A DNA stretch of 64,000 bases from Daphnia pulex. Its lineage: Eukaryota; Arthropoda; Branchiopoda; Diplostraca; Daphniidae. The position numbers and the translations under genes are program-made. The stretch spans positions 7,688,001 to 7,752,000 of the forward strand of contig NC_060023.1 of the NCBI RefSeq assembly GCF_021134715.1, written 5' to 3'. Positions 10,567 to 21,599 of the stretch are shown piece by piece. The notes under the pieces were generated by a model, which ran no database searches, was not told the origin of the DNA, and saw nothing but the letters and a program-made list of their open reading frames with translations. Position 1 is the stretch's first letter; every line of letters starts with the position of its first letter.

Positions 10567-12683
10567 TTACTGATGTTGCTGGCGCTGGAATTGCGACTGG
10601 AGAACATCCAGGGCTTTTCCAATGTCTCCTCCTTTCACTTCCAGCAGTTGAGCTAGCCAACCACCTTCATTGGTGAATCCCATGGCCAGCATAGTCTCCA
10701 AAGCAGCGGAGATAAAAGGATCTGTCAATGAAAACCCATTAATGAACAATGCACTTTTTTTTCATATGAATCGGCATAATTAAGTACCTGGATGAAGAGG
10801 AGCCTTCTCAGCAGTTGGTTCCTTGGGGCGAGCACCAACGAACTGGGAAGCCGGAACGGAAGGAGGCGGTGGAGAGCTCGAATGTTCCATTCCATGGTCG
10901 ACGATGGTCCAGTCTCCAGACTCGTTGTGTTTAGGTTTCACTGCTGTTGGCTCAGCTACGGTTTGTTGCGAAACGAGGGACTCCTTGTAAGCATCTTCGG
11001 CCGCCTGGGCCACAGCCTGGGCAGCTATCTGAGACGGAGCCTCAGCAGCGACTTTCGCGATAGCTTCGGCGACAGCCTGAGGAGGAGCAAGAGCAGCGAC
11101 CTCAGCCACAGCCTCAGCGATGGCCTGTGAAGGTGCCTGGGCGACGACTTCGGCTATAGCCTCAGCAACAGCTTGAGGAGGAGCCTGTGCTGCTGTCATT
11201 CTGGCTCGGCAGGCCACAGCGAACGGGGTATCCTTTTTGGCTTCAGCAGTCTGGAAGAAACTCATCGTTTCCGCAGGTTTGGGAGCAACGCTAGTTTGAG
11301 CGGCTGCCTGCCTGGCGAAATCAGCCATAGCTTTAGCACTGGCCACTTCTACAGCACGTGCAGCGTCAACCAAATGGGCGTAAGGGTTTACGACGGCGGC
11401 ATTTGTAGGGGTAACTTCTTTCTCGATCGCAACAGGAATGATGACTTCTTTCTTCGCCTCGGCTGTCGAAGTTTTCTCTTCGGCTTTAGTATCTTCGGCT
11501 TTAGTCTCTTCGGCTTTAGTTTCTTGCTTCTTTGCTTCCGGCTTCTGAGTTGAGGCACGAGGGCAAGATCCTCCAACAGAACCGAATCCTTTTGACGTTA
11601 CACAAATACACAATAAACGAAAATGTTAAAATTCATAATCGAGAAAACTATCAAATTCACATTTCAATACATACCAAGTCCTTCCATGACGGAGGCAATC
11701 GTGCTGCCAAGACCAGCGAGATATTCTGGATGCTGTTCGTTGAAAATTGAAGCGGTTTCCTTGGCCTGAGCGTGGATAGTAGTAGCCGTCTCTTTGGCCT
11801 GGTCCATGTAAAACTTGTAAGGACACTGAGGCTTCGCCTCGGTCTTGCTCGCTCCTTTATTGCTACCCGCAGCTGTGGTCTGTGGGTCGACTTCAACATT
11901 CATGCCAGACGGACACCAAGCATTCCAGCCATGGCCGTGTTGGTGATGGTAGCGTCCATGTTTTCCACGACGCCAATGTGGAACTTCGGGCCCTCCATTT
12001 AGCGCGTGCTTCATGGCCTGAAATGCTGCAGGCTATGGAGAAAAAAAGTTAAAAACTATGGCTACATTTAAAATATTATTCAATTAGTAACTACCATGGC
12101 CCCAGTTACACGGATGAGAATATGGCCAGGGTGTTGACCTGCAGATTCACATTTTCCACACAGATCGTAGTCTGGGCATTGGAAACATTTGTAGCGAAAT
12201 CCTTTGACGGCACCTTGACATCCATCACAGGTCACACCCCAGTGAATTTCTCCCTGGCAATTGCCCGTCCCTGCAGATGGTGTGGCAGTTTCAGGTTTAG
12301 CTCCACTAGTAGCAGCTGTAGTCTGAACAATCAGACGGAATGGCTCATCATCCTTGCGTTTGGCAAACATAAGTGCAGCAACCAGCTCGTCATCACTGGA
12401 AACGGTAACCTTATCCCCTTCTTCATCTGAAAGAATAAAAATAATTGATTTGTAAAGAATCATTCAGTTTACTAGTCACAAAATTGAAAAAAGAGAAAAG
12501 TCCCTTACCAATATAAGAAATGGAGAAAGATTCGCGCAACAGTTGGGGGTAGACTACCCTAACTTTCTCTTGAAGGTAAGTAAAGTTGCCAACGACATCT
12601 GAATCGAGGGCGAATCTACGGATTTCTTTATCTTGGCCATTGTTGGTCAATAGATAACACTTGAATGGTAACGAATTCGCCAT
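10567..12683 (-). CDS. SQSTM1: p62/sequestosome-1 (ref(2)P ortholog), 606 aa, five exons
   Basis: p62 is a selective-autophagy receptor. It polymerises through PB1, binds ubiquitin through UBA and hooks to Atg8/LC3 through a LIR. Exons 12509-12683, 12095-12426, 11675-12032, 10788-11588 and 10567-10721 sum to 1821 nt, exactly 607 codons. PB1 (about 1-95) keeps the basic face ([14 protein letters not shown]) and the acidic OPCA loop ([17 protein letters not shown]). The ZZ finger (about 118-165) has [19 protein letters not shown] and the closing histidines of GQHPGH. A lysine/glutamate-rich low-complexity stretch precedes an alanine-rich repeat block (about 420-490, units like [13 protein letters not shown]). 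The LIR-like motif GDWTIVDH and a UBA ([20 protein letters not shown] ... [11 protein letters not shown]) close the protein. It is the full-length member of a local PB1 family and its exon phases are shared by the five small paralogs in the window. Confidence 0.95.
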
Positions 12684-12989
12684 TTTAAAAGTAACCTTTT
12701 TAGACTTTCGGAGGGTAGCGTTAAAATGCTTCTAGCTTCTTCTTCCTTTAGTTAGATACTGCTGTTTAAAGGCAAAGAACGTTTCTTATATACTACGAAT
12801 TTGTCCTTATTACGTCAGGTTGAGACAGACTTCCAGAGCGTTCCTGAAACTTTGTTGTGTGTTCTGGTATCAGCGAGAAACTAACGTTGCAAATGCAACA
12901 CAACGTGACTTCACAAAATATTTTTGTTCAACAGCGCCACCCGACGGCAGAAAATAAATTTTATTTTTTATTTTTTATTACTTTATTCA

Positions 12990-14430
12990 GAGAACTAGTA
13001 ACTTGAGCCCGGTCGAGACCGGGGAACTTAGGGTCTAGCTTAAAGTCGGAATCATTTTCTACTTTTTTTTAAAGCAAGGAGTTGCACGTAAACAGCGCCA
13101 GACGTAACCAAATGTAATCTTGTTTGGCAACGTCCGTTTCTTCATAGGTAGCTGCCTGGTGATAGCAATTCGTGTTATTTAACAAATGTAATACTATTGC
13201 GAGTAATTCATTTCCTATGATTATATCCCAGGTTGTTAAGCAAAATGAATAAAAAATAAGTTTTGATCATTTACTGCTGAATTCTCATGGGCCGTTGCCC
13301 ATCTGCCCGTGCCAATGTTATCGTAGAAAATCTGCCCAGGCTTCCCAGACAAAACAATTTTTTTTTCTTGCGTAGTGACAGGCTCTTCTATTGTTGTTAT
13401 TTCGATAATTATTCGTTTTCTGCCTGCCGATTGGGCGATTGGAATTCAATTGATTTTTTTATTAAATTCGATTAAATGTTTATTTGAATGTAATCTTTTT
13501 ATAAGAAAGATATGTCCGTTTACCATCTGCCCGTGCCCGCCCATTTTTCTCGTTGAAAAATCTGCCCGTGCCAAGTCAACAGATTTTCATTTTCTACCTA
13601 TATTTTTAAATTTCGAATCATTCCGTGGATAAATCGTCCAAAGTTATTTCGCCCGTGGGTTCCTATTCGTTATTCTACCCACCAATAAATACGTTTTCGC
13701 GTGAAAAAAAATTGCATTAATTGCTAAACTTTAAATAAGACGGGACTTGATCTGAGGGGAAATCTATGGAGGGGGCGGAAACAGTATTTTTCGAACAGAA
13801 ATACCGATTTGAATTTGGTACTATTTGACATATCGATATTTGCCGCGTAGAAATCGATGCAAGTACTGCGTTGTGTGTGTGAGCCAGTACCTCACCCTTC
13901 TTTTTGCAACGGCGCGGAAATTTACCCCATTGTCTTTCCCCCCTTTCCCCTTTGCAGCAACCCCCCCCTATTTGACCATCAGCAAGGAGGGTGAAAACCT
14001 GCGGCGGTTTTCACCCCTCTTGATGGGCGACTGGACTGACCAATCACAGCGTGCTCTCATTGGGACATGAATAAGCTCCTCCCAAAAAAGCTTGTTCTTT
14101 TATTATATATGGACTAGTAACTTTATGCCCGTCCAGGGCCGGTCTTTAGTTGGGCTAGTGTAAATTAGCCCGTTATGCAAATTCCCTTGCCCGTGCTGAT
14201 TCCCCTCGCCCGTGGATCCCTTGCCCGCGAGCGATCGCCTTTGTTTGAGCTTTTAGGCGGTCTTTTGTTCAAGTCGCCGAGCGAGGTCAGTCGTAGCCCC
14301 GGGCGTAGTCGACCCTTTCGCAGGTAGTCGCCCGTGGACCAATCACAGCGCGCGCTCACACGGACTTACAAACAGACAGATACACAAACAAACTCCGCCC
14401 CCTTTTCCCCCTTTCCGTTTTATAGACAAG
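12990..14430. repeat. Probable interspersed-repeat debris with recurring CCCGTG-type motifs
   Basis: Two related starts are visible: ACTAGTAACTTGAGCCCGG near 13003 and ACTAGTAACTTTATGCCCG near 14113, each followed by a GC-rich potential hairpin. Between and after them TGCCCGTGCC-like words recur (near 13305, 13525, 13565, 14180-14230), and a divergent tandem pair surrounds 13287-13580. There is no coding capacity. It resembles a non-autonomous transposon, possibly nested or duplicated, but I cannot assign a family or exact ends. Confidence 0.35.
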
Positions 14431-14868
14431 GGATATTCAGAGAATTTGTTTCACTTCACAATGTTTTCATTTCTTGAAATAAACTTGAGTAAATACATTA
14501 TCGTAAATTCTTAACATGACATCTTTGTATTTTGGCTTTCTGGAATTTTCAATTTTGACTGGATGACAAGGCGACAAAGCAAAAATTACCACAGATACAG
14601 TTAAAATATTCAGTAATTCAAATTTACACAAATTTAAACGCGACCAACGTGACACATCAATTTATACAACATTTATATCCTAATTTGTTAAATTATAAAA
14701 TTTAGTTCACGCACTCAACACGCGAGAGGAAAATCAAATGATATAAAAGCCAAATGATTGATAACAACGCACGTATAACGTCATCAAATTTAGTTTCAGG
14801 CGAATGTGAAGTTGCATTCATCGGCATTCACCTGTGGTGTTAAATTCAGAATGAGTCGATCGTCCTGA

Positions 14869-15237
14869 TCAGCTTATGGTAATACACAACCGAAATTGAT
14901 TTCCAGAATATTTTGTTTCTGTCCATGCTAATTTAAGTTCCGAATCGCTGGAAACCGCTACCTTGTCATTATCTTCTTCATCTGTGACAAATTATGATGC
15001 AAATAAAAAAATGTAAGCAAAAGAAAATAATAATAATAATTTTTAAAAACATCTAATTTTACCTATGTACATCAGTTCAAAGTGTTCTCCCCGTAACTGG
15101 TGGAAGAGATTCCTTGCACAGTCTTTGAGTTGCTTAAGCGACGGATCTTTAGCATCTTTGTAGACAAAACGACGGATCTCGATTCCTTCGTTGGATTGCG
15201 TTGAAAGATAGCACTTCACTTTAATTTCTCTTGCCAT
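14869..15237 (-). CDS. Stand-alone PB1-domain protein, p62 paralog, 95 aa
   Basis: Exons 15063-15237 (175 nt) and 14869-14981 (113 nt) give 288 nt, a complete 95-residue protein that is only a PB1 domain. The first exon has the same length and closing phase (phase 1) as exon 1 of p62, and ends with the equivalent tyrosine-isoleucine (LMYI against SISYI). The basic face is kept (IKVKCYLSTQ, GIEIRRFVY). The acidic OPCA loop is kept too (DEEDNDKVAVSSDSELKLAW). ZZ, LIR and UBA are absent. PB1 domains pair front to back, so the likely role is to bind p62 or each other. That is inference; no function is shown. The compact size, clean splice sites and intact frame argue for a live gene rather than a relic. 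Confidence 0.8.
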
Positions 15238-16375
15238 TTGTGTTGAATCAAGTCAATCTCTGAAATTCACTTGGCTGACAGACAAAATGATGCGTACGAT
15301 TTTCCTTCAGCGGTTTTTATGGTCTCGGAAAAGGTAAGGTCAAATCGGTCATCCGACGTTAGAAACGTCAGACAGCCGATTAGGTCAATTACCTAGGAAT
15401 ATTAAAGAAACGGAAAATAATTGTCCATATATTTTGGGAATCAGAAATGGGCCGCCTACATTTTCCACTCAAATCGTGTCTGACCTTTTTACATTTTCCA
15501 CCTAGCAATAATTGGGATTTTCCAAAATTCCCCTGGAGCACTGTTTTCTTTGTTTTATTAGAAACAACGACAAAGGCTATTATTATTATTTATTTTTTTA
15601 TGAGTCAGAATTCAGCTTTATCAGCGCCACAGGCTACCAGCAGTTAAATAATACAAGCTGTGGTGAATCAACGCGTGCAAGTGTAACTATATGCAGCGTC
15701 ACAAGTGCATTTTCAAAATAATCAAAACATGAATCAGCTCGCGATTACGGCAGAGCGAAGAAGCTTAGCGGCTTTTAGCGCTTTTTCAATTAAAATGTAA
15801 AATTCATAGACACTATAGATACGTAGATAGCTCTATAACCTTGTACACCTCTATACACCAGCTCGCGTACCGTAGTGAATAATCAGTCGCAGTATAGATG
15901 ACTCACCGTCACTTACGTCATTAGTGACGCAGTTCCGTGTGAGGTGTGACTAGCCCTTTCAGTTTGAAACCATAAAATATAAACCCCTAACATTTAAATC
16001 ATTAAGCACACATGACTTGTTTTTAAGTCAACTGTTTTTCCAGACATTTTTTCGCATAAAAACAAATTTATTACAAGATTTGTTTATTGTTATGCTCCTA
16101 TGGCCTTCCCTCAATAAACTCTTGTTTTTAAAATTACGCGGGTGGATTGACGGATGGCTTTATTGATTATTTTAAAAATTTGGTTAGGTAGACTAGGCAA
16201 CGTCTTCAATATTCGGCAAATAAATTGCGCATAATTCCAAGAATCACATGTCGATTTTGAAACGTTTCGGACGTTGTCCGACGTTACAGTCAGTGAGACG
16301 ACGAAGTCGACTTGTGCAGCTCAACGTCTTGCGTATAGATTCATAACATAGTTTTCAAGGATCATTCGATAAACA

Positions 16376-17568
16376 ATGTCGTCTAACGAATCGACACTAA
16401 TGCTGAAGTGCGGGTTGCTGGTTGGTGACCAAGCGGTTGGCGATTTCTTATTCATTTCTTGGTTTTATGGCCAGCAAAAACCTTTCATTCGTCAACAAAC
16501 TCAAGGCGAGGTTGCTCAAACATTGAGGGAGAAGCTGAAAACCAACTTTCCTGACATTGTTGAACCTTTCAAAGTTGTTTTCATAGGTATAGATTTTTAT
16601 TCCACTGTTTTTACTCTTAATTTTTAGTTGTTCAATTGAAAAATGTTCCATTTGTATTATTTCTAGACGACTTTGACGACAAGATTATTTTGCCCATCGA
16701 CGACATCAAGGAAACCGTCACTGCATTGCGTTGCTTCGATTATTCATCTAGCATGTCACCGATTCAGATCTTCGTTCAAGTTCCAGATTCAAAAAATGTA
16801 ACTAAAGACGAAAGTAAAGTAGAAGAGCGGACGGCTGAAATACGTTGTTGCGAAGATAGCGGACAGATGATTGCCAACACGTTGAGCCAATTAGAGAGCA
16901 CTATTCAGAATTTGGGTGAGCGCATAGTGGTTCTTCTTGAAGATCTTTGTGAGTATTAAAATATACCCGGTTTTATTCTACAAAGCCATTCATCGTCATG
17001 TTTATTGGTTAGCGGTAGATTCAAAATCAGCGAAAGACACAAAATCGGCTGAAATTCCCATTTTGCGTCAAGAGACGATCGACTTGACCGATTCGAATTT
17101 GAACAGCCAATCGTCCGAAATGATAGATTCATCTACAACAACAGTTCGCTCACGAAATTCGTCGTCTTCCAGTTCCTCGTCTTCCAGTTCGTCGTCTTCC
17201 AGTTCGTCCAGTTCGTCGTCGTCTTCCGCTTTTTCGGTCCAAAGTCACTCGGATCATTCCGGCGAACGCGAAGAAGAAGGTTGGATTCGAGTCAATGGAA
17301 TACGACGTCGACGATTGACAACCGAAAGCAGCTGCGCAAGTCATCGGTCGGATTATTCACAAGTCAATAACGTTATTTTATCCGTTCTCGCTTATCTTTC
17401 AATATGTTTCATTTATCGATGGTTTTGGCGATAAACTTATTCTTTGCTTTTTTTCTGTTCTTTTAAAAAAAAAAAATTTAAATACAGGATGGGATCTTGC
17501 GCTCGATGGAAGATGAAATGAACGATTTCATAGCCGGAAGTCCCGATACGATGAGCCGGAGTCCGTAG
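16376..17568 (+). CDS. PB1-like protein with Ser-rich tail, SIM-like and LIR-like motifs, 307 aa
   Basis: Exons 16376-16586, 16667-16948, 17013-17362 and 17488-17568 sum to 924 nt, exactly 308 codons. The N-terminus is a divergent PB1 (LMLKCGLLVGD ... SWFYG) with the intron in the p62 position and phase (VVFI, then DDFDDKIILPIDDIKE). The paired arginines of the basic face are missing; the acidic loop is kept. A short helix with possible coiled-coil character (QMIANTLSQLESTIQNLGER) follows. Then come ETIDLTDSN, which looks like a SUMO-interaction motif, a long serine run, and REEEGWIRVNG, an acidic stretch before W-x-x-V like an Atg8-binding LIR. The C-terminus reads DGILRSMEDEMNDFIAG. An alternative reading retains the last intron and ends in a hydrophobic tail at 17434; I prefer the spliced form because the phases fit. 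No ZZ or UBA. Confidence 0.7.
17159..17227 (+). repeat. In-frame serine-coding microsatellite
   Basis: The coding strand repeats TCGTCTTCCAGT-like 12-nt units several times, encoding about 25 consecutive serines inside the PB1-like protein. The synonymous mix of TCG, TCT, TCC and AGT codons suggests unit duplication rather than simple trinucleotide slippage. Confidence 0.8.
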
Positions 17569-17804
17569 ACTGGAGTCGGAATGATTTGGTCGCTGCGGTT
17601 TTGGCAGCAATTATTATTCTTTTTACTACTTTAACATGGGCCACTTTTGGGGGAAACTTTATGTCATTTAAAAAAAAACATTGTATTCATTCAATAAATA
17701 TTGGAAATTTATAAAAAAACAAAAAACAATTCCAATTCCAATCAATTTTTTACTCCCTACACCGCCTTTTAAAACAATACACAGCAACACAAATTTTGAT
17801 TTAT

Positions 17805-18269
17805 TTATTGTCCGTGTTGTCCACTGGAAACGCAGACATATAACTGCAACTGTTGCTTTGGATCTTCACTTTCGGTAACTTCAAGCCATGCCAATTCCAG
17901 CTCGTCATCAGTCGAAAACACTACACGTTCGTTGTCGTCGTCTGAAAAAAGAATGACGCTAATAAACTCAAGGAAAGTAATTACTTTTCAAAAAAAGAAA
18001 TGAATTAAACAAATATTTACCCAGATACAAAAATTCTAATTTTTCTCCTTTTAATTGAGTGTAAAGGGTTCTCACATAATCTTTCAAAACAGCCACGGTC
18101 GGAATATCTATAAATGGGTAGAGAAAGCGTCGTATTTCTATTCCTTCGTCTTCTGCACAACGAAAAAAAAAATAAAAACTGTAAGTAGGCCTAATAATTA
18201 ATATTGTTATTCTTTTTTAAACTTACTGTGTGTCGTTAAATGGCATTTGACGACGATCGGTCTCGGCAT
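17805..18269 (-). CDS. Stand-alone PB1-domain protein, p62 paralog, 103 aa
   Basis: Exons 18227-18269 (43 nt), 18021-18152 (132 nt) and 17805-17941 (137 nt) total 312 nt and give 103 residues. The first two exons add up to 175 nt, the same as exon 1 of p62 and of the 95-aa paralog, so an extra intron has been gained inside the ancestral exon. The basic face reads VVKCHLTTH ... GIEIRRFLYP and the OPCA loop reads YLDDDNERVVFSTDDELELAW. The tail QLQLYVCVSSGQHGQ is short. No ZZ, LIR or UBA. Like the 95-aa paralog it keeps both PB1 faces, so it should be able to insert into or extend a p62-like filament. Function is inferred only. Confidence 0.78.
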
Positions 18270-19577
18270 TTTTGTTAATAAAACACGGCACTAAATATTT
18301 CGATGTCAGCACGAGCGCTTCTTACACTTTTAGGTATAGACTGCGTATTTTATACCACAGTAGCGGTGAGTGTTCAACGTTTGATTGCCGAATGAATGAA
18401 AAACATTTGTCAGACGACTGTTATAATGGTTTTCTCCAGGATGAAGTTTAAGTCTGCAGTAGACATCCCTAGGGTGGAATGAGGCGAAAATAATTATGTT
18501 TGTCCTGGTTCAACCCCTAATTTGTGATCACCACAAAATTTGGGTCATCATCGCAATATCTTTGGCGGACAAAAAAAACGTAAGATGGCAGCCTGATCGA
18601 TTTATTTTCTAGCAGACGACTAAACAAACTGAACTGTCCCTGCTGAGTTGTTTGTTTTTTGACACCCCCAAAGATTTTCTCGTAAATATTACTCTTCAAG
18701 TGAAACGGTATTTTGTGATTTTCTCTTCGCGTTAACGAATATCCGATATTTGATGTAAGTCGTGTTGTGTGTGTACGACATATTTAAAACACTTTAAAAT
18801 ATCCATCCAGTCACATACTTCAATGCCTTTATAGAACCTGAGATTGCCTGTCAATACCTTATTTTTTTTTATCCTAGTTCCTAACAGTTCACAGGTTCAG
18901 CATGCATTATTATCTCTAAGGCAGCTCTGAGATCACCAATAATCTGATAATTTGTTTTTCAACGTAAGGTGAGAATAACACATCGAAAAATATATATTGC
19001 ATGCTTCAGTGCATCCCTCTTTGTATTTGTAACATTAGAATGTTAAAGAATCCCAGATCTTTTTTTGTTGAAATGTGGAAATATCTGCTTCAAAATACAA
19101 ATTCTTCAAGTGAGCAACACATGATTTAACCTAACGAATCAGTCTAACTTATTTTGTTGTGCCTTCCCAAATATATTTGTGCATAGTTAGGTGAAATATT
19201 TGTTTCCTGTTAGATAGTGCTTTCTTTCACATACGACAAGCTGTAAACCACTGTAGGGTTTGCGTTAAACACCGTCGTCATTTTATTTAAATATCGTTTC
19301 CAGCTGAAACTGTATTGCTAAAAGAAATCCACAATTTAAATCTTGAAAAATCTTTTAAACGGTCATAGCATAACTGAGCATGGATTTTTACATTGTATTG
19401 CAGAGACTGTGTGTCACATAAGGCCAGAAAAGTAAATCTTGTAAGTCTTAGTATTGGTACTAAGGAGAAGATGAGAGCCCAAAACCACCACTCCTGTTAT
19501 TAAAATCCCAATTTTTGTAAATTCCATGTAAAATTAACCTTTGATTTTAGTAGACGACTGCTTGTATATTTTGGCAG
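18270..19577. other. Spacer, probably promoter, 5' UTR and first intron of the SPIN90 gene
   Basis: No coding content recognised. The coding start of the next gene follows a CAG acceptor immediately before its ATG (TTGGCAG then ATG), so at least one non-coding 5' exon must lie in this AT-rich stretch. I cannot place it. Confidence 0.45.
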
Positions 19578-21355
19578 ATGCTACGAGCAATGTACGATTT
19601 CCAAGCGCCGTACGACAGTACACTGACATTTGCTGAAAATGATCTTTTCGTGGTGTTGAAAAGAAACAACAAGGATCACGAATGGCTCCACGTTATCAAA
19701 CTGAACGGAGAGAATGGCTATGTAAGTATGTCTATATAGAATCATCATTTCTAAAACAATTTATAAACGTCGACTTATCGTTTCTTTCATCCAGGCACCT
19801 GCCAATTACCTCACGGCAGCCGATTGTACCAAGATAGAAGAAATCAAACACATTGATGATATTCTAGTTCGGATTGCTTCTAGACGCACAGTCAGTCGTG
19901 ACCAGGTGGCCGTCGTTGAGAACCTCAAGGAGTCGCGAGAAAAACTGGAAAAAGAACTGGAAGATTTAGCAGCGAAACAAATGTACGAATTGACCTCACT
20001 AGTCCGCCAGAACACGAAATGCACGTTCCGGCAAGCGCAAGGAGCCATACTCGAAACTTTGAAATACTTTCAAGAGAACGTTCTTCCGATCCCGGACGGA
20101 ATCGATCGCATTTTGAATACTGACACGGAGAAGATTCCCATGGAGGTCCGCCACTGCGGAGTAGATAGTCAACACTTGGATCGGCTGGTCGGCGCCATCA
20201 TGGAATTCGCCTCTGATCAAGAAACTGATGTCTCGGAAGAAACTTGGAATGAAATGTTGAATCTAATCACTCACGCCGATCCCGCTCTGTTGATTTCTGC
20301 TCTTGAACGTCACGATTGTGCCTTGATCCTTCAGCTGGTTCACCGTTTGCAAGCCGAAACGTCCTGGAGAAAGCGGAAACCCATTCTGGCTATTCTGTTC
20401 CACGCCCTGCAGTTACTGCCCACTTTCGTGAACGTGGCCATCAACTCTGTGCTTCCTTCCGAATTGGCCAGGGACATCCAGACGACCTGCACTGTCCAGG
20501 ACACCAATAAAGACCGAGTCTACTGGTCGATCCGAGTTCTCACCGTGACCTTATGCTGCCGAGAACCTCTGTCTTTCGCCCAGCAAAACGAGCTCGGAGA
20601 AAACTTGGTGGAACTTCTAGTCAATCTGTTGGAAAATGAATCCGTATCGATAGCCACGACCGATGAAAGAGATGACGAATGTTTGACAATCACCACGGCA
20701 GCCATGCATTTGATTTTAGCCCTTTACCGGCAGTTTAACATCGTGTCTTTGGAGAACAACCCAGTTCTGCTCTGTCTAGCCAGACGGAGCATGTGCGACA
20801 GCCTGGTCGAAAAGATCATATTACTCTACAATAGAGAAGGTAATTTCATATTTGATTGTTTCCTTCAATTTTTTTTATTAATTTTTTTTTTTTTTATTTT
20901 AGATGATCCCATAAAACAATACGTTGGCGATGATGATAATCAAACAGACGCTGTCTCCAACTTGATGCTTGGACTATTCTCAGGAGCCGAAACTGCCAAA
21001 TTGTTTTACACGGCCGATTTGGATGTATTACTCGATGTCATTTTAAGACGCCTCGCTGATTACGGTCCCGGAGATAAGGTAAATTTAAAGTTTTGTTTGA
21101 ACCTTTGTGATTGAAAAAAATTCTAAATTGAAAATAATTTTTTTTATATAGAGACGGTCCGATGCCTTGCAGCTATACTACGCAATCCAACGGGTCAAAA
21201 GTCCGGAATATAAGAAACTCGATTTCGCTAAATGTTTAAAAGCCATCAGTGAAGAGTCGGCCAGACTAGGTTCACCTTCTAAAGCTATGCAACAAGACCA
21301 CCACAAAATACTTCAAATTTATCACGAGTTTCCCGATTTTCTGGATATGGTTTAA
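19578..21355 (+). CDS. NCKIPSD: NCKIPSD/SPIN90 homolog, 522 aa, four coding exons
   Basis: SPIN90 binds Nck and N-WASP partners and activates Arp2/3 to nucleate linear actin filaments. Exons 19578-19721, 19795-20839, 20903-21078 and 21152-21355 sum to 1569 nt, 523 codons. The N-terminal SH3 domain spans residues 1-60 (MLRAMYDFQAPYDSTLTF, ENDLFVVLKRN, GENGYAPANYL). A coiled region follows (VENLKESREKLEKELEDL). The large C-terminal armadillo-like leucine-rich domain includes ISALERHDCALILQLVHRLQ, LARRSMCDSLVEKIILL, FYTADLDVLLDVILRRLAD and GDKRRSDALQLYYAIQRV, all characteristic of SPIN90. The usual vertebrate proline-rich segment between SH3 and the helical domain is short or missing. The third exon starts after a long T tract. 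Family assignment is by motif recall, not by search. Confidence 0.88.
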
Positions 21356-21599
21356 ATCATTTAAATACTAATTCGAAACAAAACAAAAAAACTAGTCCAA
21401 AATACATATAACATGTTTCACCATCAAACTACTCATTTTTAGAGAAATATGATATGGTTAGACAGTATTTATTGTTAGAGACGGAATCGAAGGCAGTATT
21501 TTCCTACTGCACTGACAAGATACAACAAAAAAACACATCAGGTAACTTTTTCGAAGGCGATTTCAACATGTTTCAAGGTCTGTTTTTGAATGAACTTAA

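Noticed and set aside
11173-11553. 126-aa frame opposite the p62 gene
   Set aside because: It is the antisense shadow of the p62 Ala/Lys/Glu-rich exon.
15447-15721. Two overlapping plus-strand frames between PB1 genes
   Set aside because: No domain, no splice sites that link them; composition like spacer DNA.
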